Shown: positions 7,916 through 10,891 of the stretch, piece after piece
How positions within the stretch are numbered: the first letter of the stretch is position 1
Layout of the letters: every line of letters begins with the position of its first letter
Source: JBBSIG01 sp038232215
GTDB taxonomy: Bacteria; Actinomycetota; Thermoleophilia; Gaiellales; Gaiellaceae
Direction: 5' to 3'
Assembly: GCA_038232215.1 (NCBI GenBank)
Contig: JBBSIG010000079.1
Span: 1-10,891 of the forward strand
Length of the DNA: 10,891 bases
The notes under the pieces: model-generated
The model's database searches: none
Seen by the model: the letters and a program-made list of their open reading frames with translations, nothing else
Told to the model about the DNA's origin: nothing
Translations under genes and position numbers: made by a program

Positions 7916-9969
7916 CCGCCCCCCCTCTCGACGATCAGATTCGCCGTCTCGTCCACGCGCACGGAGAAGCCGGGGTGGACGACGGTCGTGGAGTCGAGCT
8001 CCTCGACGATCGCCGGCCCGGGGAAGGAAGCGCCCGCCGCGAGCGCGTAGCGGTCGTAGATCGGGCAGTCGACGTAATCGCGCGCCTCGGCGAAGTAGAC
8101 CGGGCGCCGCTCCTTCCAGCGCGGTGCCGGGCCGGAATCGAGGCGGCGGGTGGGCGGCTTCTCGATGCGCCCGACGCTCGTGAGGCGCAGGCTGACGAGC
8201 TCCACCGGCTCTGCCGGGGCCGCGAAACCGTAGGTGCGGTCGTGCTCCGCGTGGAAGCGCTCGAGCAGATCGTCGCCGGCGGGAATCGTCAGCTCGTAGC
8301 TCTGGCCGACGTAGCGCAGGTCGACCTGCCTCACGAACTCCACCCGAGCGCGCGGGATCCCCTCGCGCTCGAGCTCTGCGGCCCCCGCGTGCTCGAGCTC
8401 GGCGAACGCCTCGTCCACCTCGGCGGGCTCGGTCTCGTCGACGCGGCGCAGGACCGTCCTCGCCGCGTCCCGCTTCAGATCGGTCGTCAGCAGCCCGGTC
8501 GCCGAGAAGATCCCCGGGCTCGGCGGAACCAGAACCATGGGCATCTCGGCGTCCCGTATGAGCGCGTTCGCGTGCACGGGCCCGGCGCCGCCGAAGGCGA
8601 CCAGCCCGAAGTCGCGCGGGTCGTAGCCGCGCTGCACGGAGATCAGGTGGAGCGCGCTCACCATCGCCGCGTTCGCGATCTCGACGATGCCGTACGCGGC
8701 CTCGGTGACGTCGAGCCCGAGGGGCTCTGCGCACCGCTCCTCGATCGCGCGACGGGCGGCCTCCGGGTCGAGCTCCATCTCGCCCCCGAGGAAGTAGCCC
8801 GGGTTCAGCAGCCCGAGCACGACGTTCGCGTCCGTGACGGTCGGCTCGGTGCCACCCCGCCGGTAGCAGACGGGGCCCGGCTCGGCGCCGGCGCTCCGCG
8901 GTCCCACACGCAGCAGCCCGCCCGAGTCGACCCAGGCGATCGAGCCGCCGCCGGCGCCGATCTCGACGAGATCGACCACCGGCGTTCGCACTGGATACCC
9001 GGAGAGCGACAGACCGCCGAGCCCGGCGCCCGCGCTGCCCCCCACGCTGAAGTCCTTCGTCACCGAGGGCTGCCCGTCCTGGATCAGCCCGACCTTCGCC
9101 GTGGTGCCGCCCATGTCGAACGAGAGCAGGTCCGGGCGCCCGAGCCTCTCGCCGAGGTGAGCCGAGGCGATCACGCCTGCGGCCGGTCCCGACTCGACCA
9201 TGAACACAGGCCGCGCCGCGGCCGCGTCCGAGCCGAACACGCCCCCGCCCGACTGCATCACGAGCAGCTTCGCCCGCACGCCGGCGGCGGTGAGGCGCCG
9301 CTCGATCCGCTGCAGGTAACGCTCCACCACGGGCCGGATGACCGCGTTGATCACCGTGGTCGACGCGCGGAGATACTCGCGGAACTCCGGTGCCACCTCG
9401 GCGGAGAGCGACACGGGCACGTCCGGCAGCTCCTCGGCGAGGATCTCGCCGACCCGCCGCTCGTGCTCGGGGTTCACGTACGAGTGGAGCAGGCAGACGG
9501 CCACCGACTCGACGCTCTCGCGTCGAAGCAGCGCCGCGGCGTCTCGCACCGAATCCTCCTCGAGCGGCTTCAGCACCTCCCCGGCCGGCCCGAGCCGCTC
9601 GCGGACGACGACGGCACGGTCGCGCGGGACGAGTGGGGGCGGCTTCTCGAACAGCGTGTCGTAGAGCGTGGGCCGCACCTGCCGCGCGATCTCGAGCAGG
9701 TCGCGAAAGCCGTCGGTCGTGACGAAGCCGCTGCGCGCGATCTTTCCCTCGATGATCGAGTTGGTCGCGACGGTGGTCGCGTGGACGACGAGGCCGATCT
9801 GCTCGGGGCGCCCGTCGCCGAGCGCGCGCTCGAGTGCGGCCATGAACCCCTCGGACGGGTCTGACGGAGTCGTCAGCAGCTTCGCGATCGAGACGGCGCC
9901 GCTCTCCTCGTCGATCATCGTCGCGTCGGTGAAGGTCCCGCCGATGTCGACCGCGACTCTCAGGCTCAT
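7912..9969 (-). CDS. hyuA: HyuA-type hydantoinase/5-oxoprolinase ATP-binding subunit
   Basis: Predicted 685-residue ATP-dependent subunit of the hydantoinase A/oxoprolinase family. Members phosphorylate an amide or enol oxygen to open hydantoin, 5-oxoproline or lactam rings, or to carboxylate ketones. Domains: N-terminal hydantoinase/oxoprolinase domain with the phosphate loop DIGGTFTD (8-15), central ASKHA-type domain (about 200-490) with the second phosphate motif DMGGTTAK (285-292), GAGGGS (338-343) and AFGGAGP (458-464), then a C-terminal beta-rich domain (about 505-680). Length matches stand-alone HyuA rather than the fused eukaryotic-type oxoprolinase. Start ATG 9969 overlaps the HyuB-like stop (ATGA) and has GGAGG at 9980-9984. 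It pairs with the HyuB-like product just upstream. Sequence motifs alone cannot separate N-methylhydantoinase, oxoprolinase, caprolactamase and ketone carboxylase; the hydrolase, M20 and aminotransferase neighbours favour a cyclic amide substrate (inference). Confidence 0.93.
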   Translation of the reverse strand: MSLRVAVDIGGTFTDATMIDEESGAVSIAKLLTTPSDPSEGFMAALERALGDGRPEQIGLVVHATTVATNSIIEGKIARSGFVTTDGFRDLLEIARQVRPTLYDTLFEKPPPLVPRDRAVVVRERLGPAGEVLKPLEEDSVRDAAALLRRESVESVAVCLLHSYVNPEHERRVGEILAEELPDVPVSLSAEVAPEFREYLRASTTVINAVIRPVVERYLQRIERRLTAAGVRAKLLVMQSGGGVFGSDAAAARPVFMVESGPAAGVIASAHLGERLGRPDLLSFDMGGTTAKVGLIQDGQPSVTKDFSVGGSAGAGLGGLSLSGYPVRTPVVDLVEIGAGGGSIAWVDSGGLLRVGPRSAGAEPGPVCYRRGGTEPTVTDANVVLGLLNPGYFLGGEMELDPEAARRAIEERCAEPLGLDVTEAAYGIVEIANAAMVSALHLISVQRGYDPRDFGLVAFGGAGPVHANALIRDAEMPMVLVPPSPGIFSATGLLTTDLKRDAARTVLRRVDETEPAEVDEAFAELEHAGAAELEREGIPRARVEFVRQVDLRYVGQSYELTIPAGDDLLERFHAEHDRTYGFAAPAEPVELVSLRLTSVGRIEKPPTRRLDSGPAPRWKERRPVYFAEARDYVDCPIYDRYALAAGASFPGPAIVEELDSTTVVHPGFSVRVDETANLIVERGGG
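7924..7929 (-). promoter_or_regulatory. Ribosome binding site for the second CocE/NonD hydrolase
   Basis: Read on the minus strand, GAGAGG ends eight bases before the GTG start at 7915, within the last codons of the HyuA-like gene. It runs into a block of seven G (7919-7925). It supports the GTG start together with the GTGA overlap. Confidence 0.5.
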
Positions 9970-10891
9970 CGCCGCAACGCCTCCGTCCCGTCGGGGTCTA
10001 CCCAGCCCTCGGCGATCGCCACCCGGTAGAGCTCGCGCGCACGCCGGACGCTGACCTTCCCCTCGCGGACGTCGCGGAGAACCGCCTCCGGGTCCCGCTC
10101 CTCGGGCGGGCCGTAGCCGCCGCCGCCGCAGGTGCGGACGCTGATCACGTCGCCGGGAATTAGGTCGAGAGTCGTCTTGGAGGGCAGCCTCGTCTCGATC
10201 CCGTCCCGGACGTGCAGGTACTCGGCAATCCGCCCGTCGTGCCCGCCGAAGGCGCCCAGTGGCCCCGCCTTGTCGCGGTCGGCCAGGATCGTGAACGTCG
10301 TGTACAGGTCGAAGCGGTAGTCCTTGCGCAGGCCGAGCCCGCCCCGGAAGCGCCCGGCGCCCTCGCTGTTCTCGACGAGCGCGAGCGCGTCGATCCGGAC
10401 CGGGTAGTTGAGCTCGGTCTCCTCGACCGGCGCGTTCTCGGTGTTCTGGCCGTGGGCCTGGACGGCGTCGGGGCCGTCGCTGGCGAAGCGGGCGCCGTAG
10501 CCGCCGGCGAAGGTGTCGTAGAAGCACGTGTAGGCTCGCGCCTCTTCGTCCAGGGAGCCGAAGCCCGCCTGGCACATCATCGCCTTCGTCCCGGCCGGCA
10601 GGCGCTGCGGAAAGGCGGGCAAGAGGGCGCGGAAGAGCACGTCGACCAGGCGCGTCTGCGTCTCCCAGCCGCCCACCACCGGCGCGGGCCAGGTGCAGCT
10701 CGTGACCGTGCCCGCGGGTGCGTGCAGGTCGAGCAGGCGGTAGAAGCCGTCGTTGACGGGCAGGTCGGGGTCGATCAGGCACTTGAGCGCGTAGGCGCAG
10801 GCGGAGAAGGTCATCGCGTAGGTGGAGTTGACGGGCGCGCGGCGCTGCGGGTCGGAGCCGCTCGTGTCGAAGCGGACGCCCTCGGCGGAGA
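9966..10891 (-). CDS. hyuB: HyuB-type hydantoinase/5-oxoprolinase subunit, C-terminal part (5' truncated by window edge)
   Basis: The last 307 residues of a hydantoinase B/oxoprolinase-family subunit, the catalytic partner of HyuA. Full-length members run about 520-600 residues, so roughly half is missing beyond base 10891. Family landmarks in order (visible residue numbers): FDTSGSDPQ (7-15), APVNST (18-23), NTENAPVEETE (149-159), SEGAGRFRGGLG (175-186) and the near-terminal CGGGGYG (254-260), followed by the typical tail with ERDPEAVLRDVREGKVS. The Met at 10814 is not the start, because conserved family sequence continues in frame upstream to the window edge. The TGA stop overlaps the HyuA ATG by four bases, giving the common hyuB-hyuA pair, here in B-then-A order. 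The tail has Thr-Cys-Gly where many relatives have Thr-Pro-Gly before GGGYG, a small deviation of unknown meaning. Confidence 0.92.
   Translation of the reverse strand, partial: SAEGVRFDTSGSDPQRRAPVNSTYAMTFSACAYALKCLIDPDLPVNDGFYRLLDLHAPAGTVTSCTWPAPVVGGWETQTRLVDVLFRALLPAFPQRLPAGTKAMMCQAGFGSLDEEARAYTCFYDTFAGGYGARFASDGPDAVQAHGQNTENAPVEETELNYPVRIDALALVENSEGAGRFRGGLGLRKDYRFDLYTTFTILADRDKAGPLGAFGGHDGRIAEYLHVRDGIETRLPSKTTLDLIPGDVISVRTCGGGGYGPPEERDPEAVLRDVREGKVSVRRARELYRVAIAEGWVDPDGTEALRR
9980..9984 (-). promoter_or_regulatory. Ribosome binding site for the HyuA-like gene
   Basis: GGAGG on the minus strand, ten bases before the ATG at 9969 and inside the HyuB-like coding sequence. It supports the ATG start over any later codon; spacing is at the long end of the usual range. 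Confidence 0.6.

Noticed and set aside
7975..9864. 629-codon open frame on the plus strand, antisense to the HyuA-like gene
   Set aside because: The opposite strand encodes a protein with all HyuA motifs. The plus frame gives a low-complexity Arg/Glu/Asp/Leu-rich product without recognisable domains, as expected opposite a GC-rich gene.
10812..10814. ATG as start of the HyuB-like gene
   Set aside because: Conserved family sequence (FDTSGSDPQ and APVNST) continues in frame upstream to the window edge, so this Met is internal and the gene is cut by the window.

Overview
The window is very GC-rich bacterial DNA, with G or C at most third codon positions. The gene style (GTG and TTG starts, ATGA/GTGA gene overlaps, long spurious ORFs on the opposite strand) fits an actinobacterium, possibly of the Solirubrobacter/Gaiella (Thermoleophilia) kind. 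That placement is a guess from composition and protein style, not from a marker gene. Essentially every base is coding. There are no RNA genes, insertion sequences, CRISPR arrays or origins that I can support, and no intergenic gap large enough for a promoter.

Left half, plus strand (1-3889): the C-terminal end of a GntR/FCD-family regulator, two ATPase subunits of an oligopeptide/dipeptide-type ABC importer (OppD/DppD-like and OppF/DppF-like), and a CocE/NonD (X-Pro dipeptidyl-peptidase S15-like) alpha/beta hydrolase. Consecutive genes overlap by 4, 4 and 8 bases. The permeases and binding protein of the importer are not here and presumably lie upstream of base 1.

Right half, minus strand (10891 down to 3853), in transcription order: the C-terminal part of a HyuB-type hydantoinase/oxoprolinase subunit, a complete HyuA-type subunit, a second CocE/NonD hydrolase, an M20-family amidohydrolase/peptidase with an unusual active-site motif, and a class I/II PLP aminotransferase. 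All four junctions are 4-base stop/start overlaps. The two operons converge and their last genes overlap tail to tail by 37 bases.

Inferred joint role: import of a small peptide-like or cyclic amide compound (ABC transporter), ATP-dependent opening of a lactam/imide ring (HyuA/HyuB), hydrolysis of ester or amide bonds in the cytoplasm (two CocE/NonD enzymes, neither with a signal peptide), deacylation or decarbamoylation (M20), and removal of the freed amino group (aminotransferase), under an FCD-type regulator. Each family assignment is well supported by motifs. The substrate and the idea that the two operons form one pathway are inference. No individual gene is of an unknown family; what may be new is the combination.
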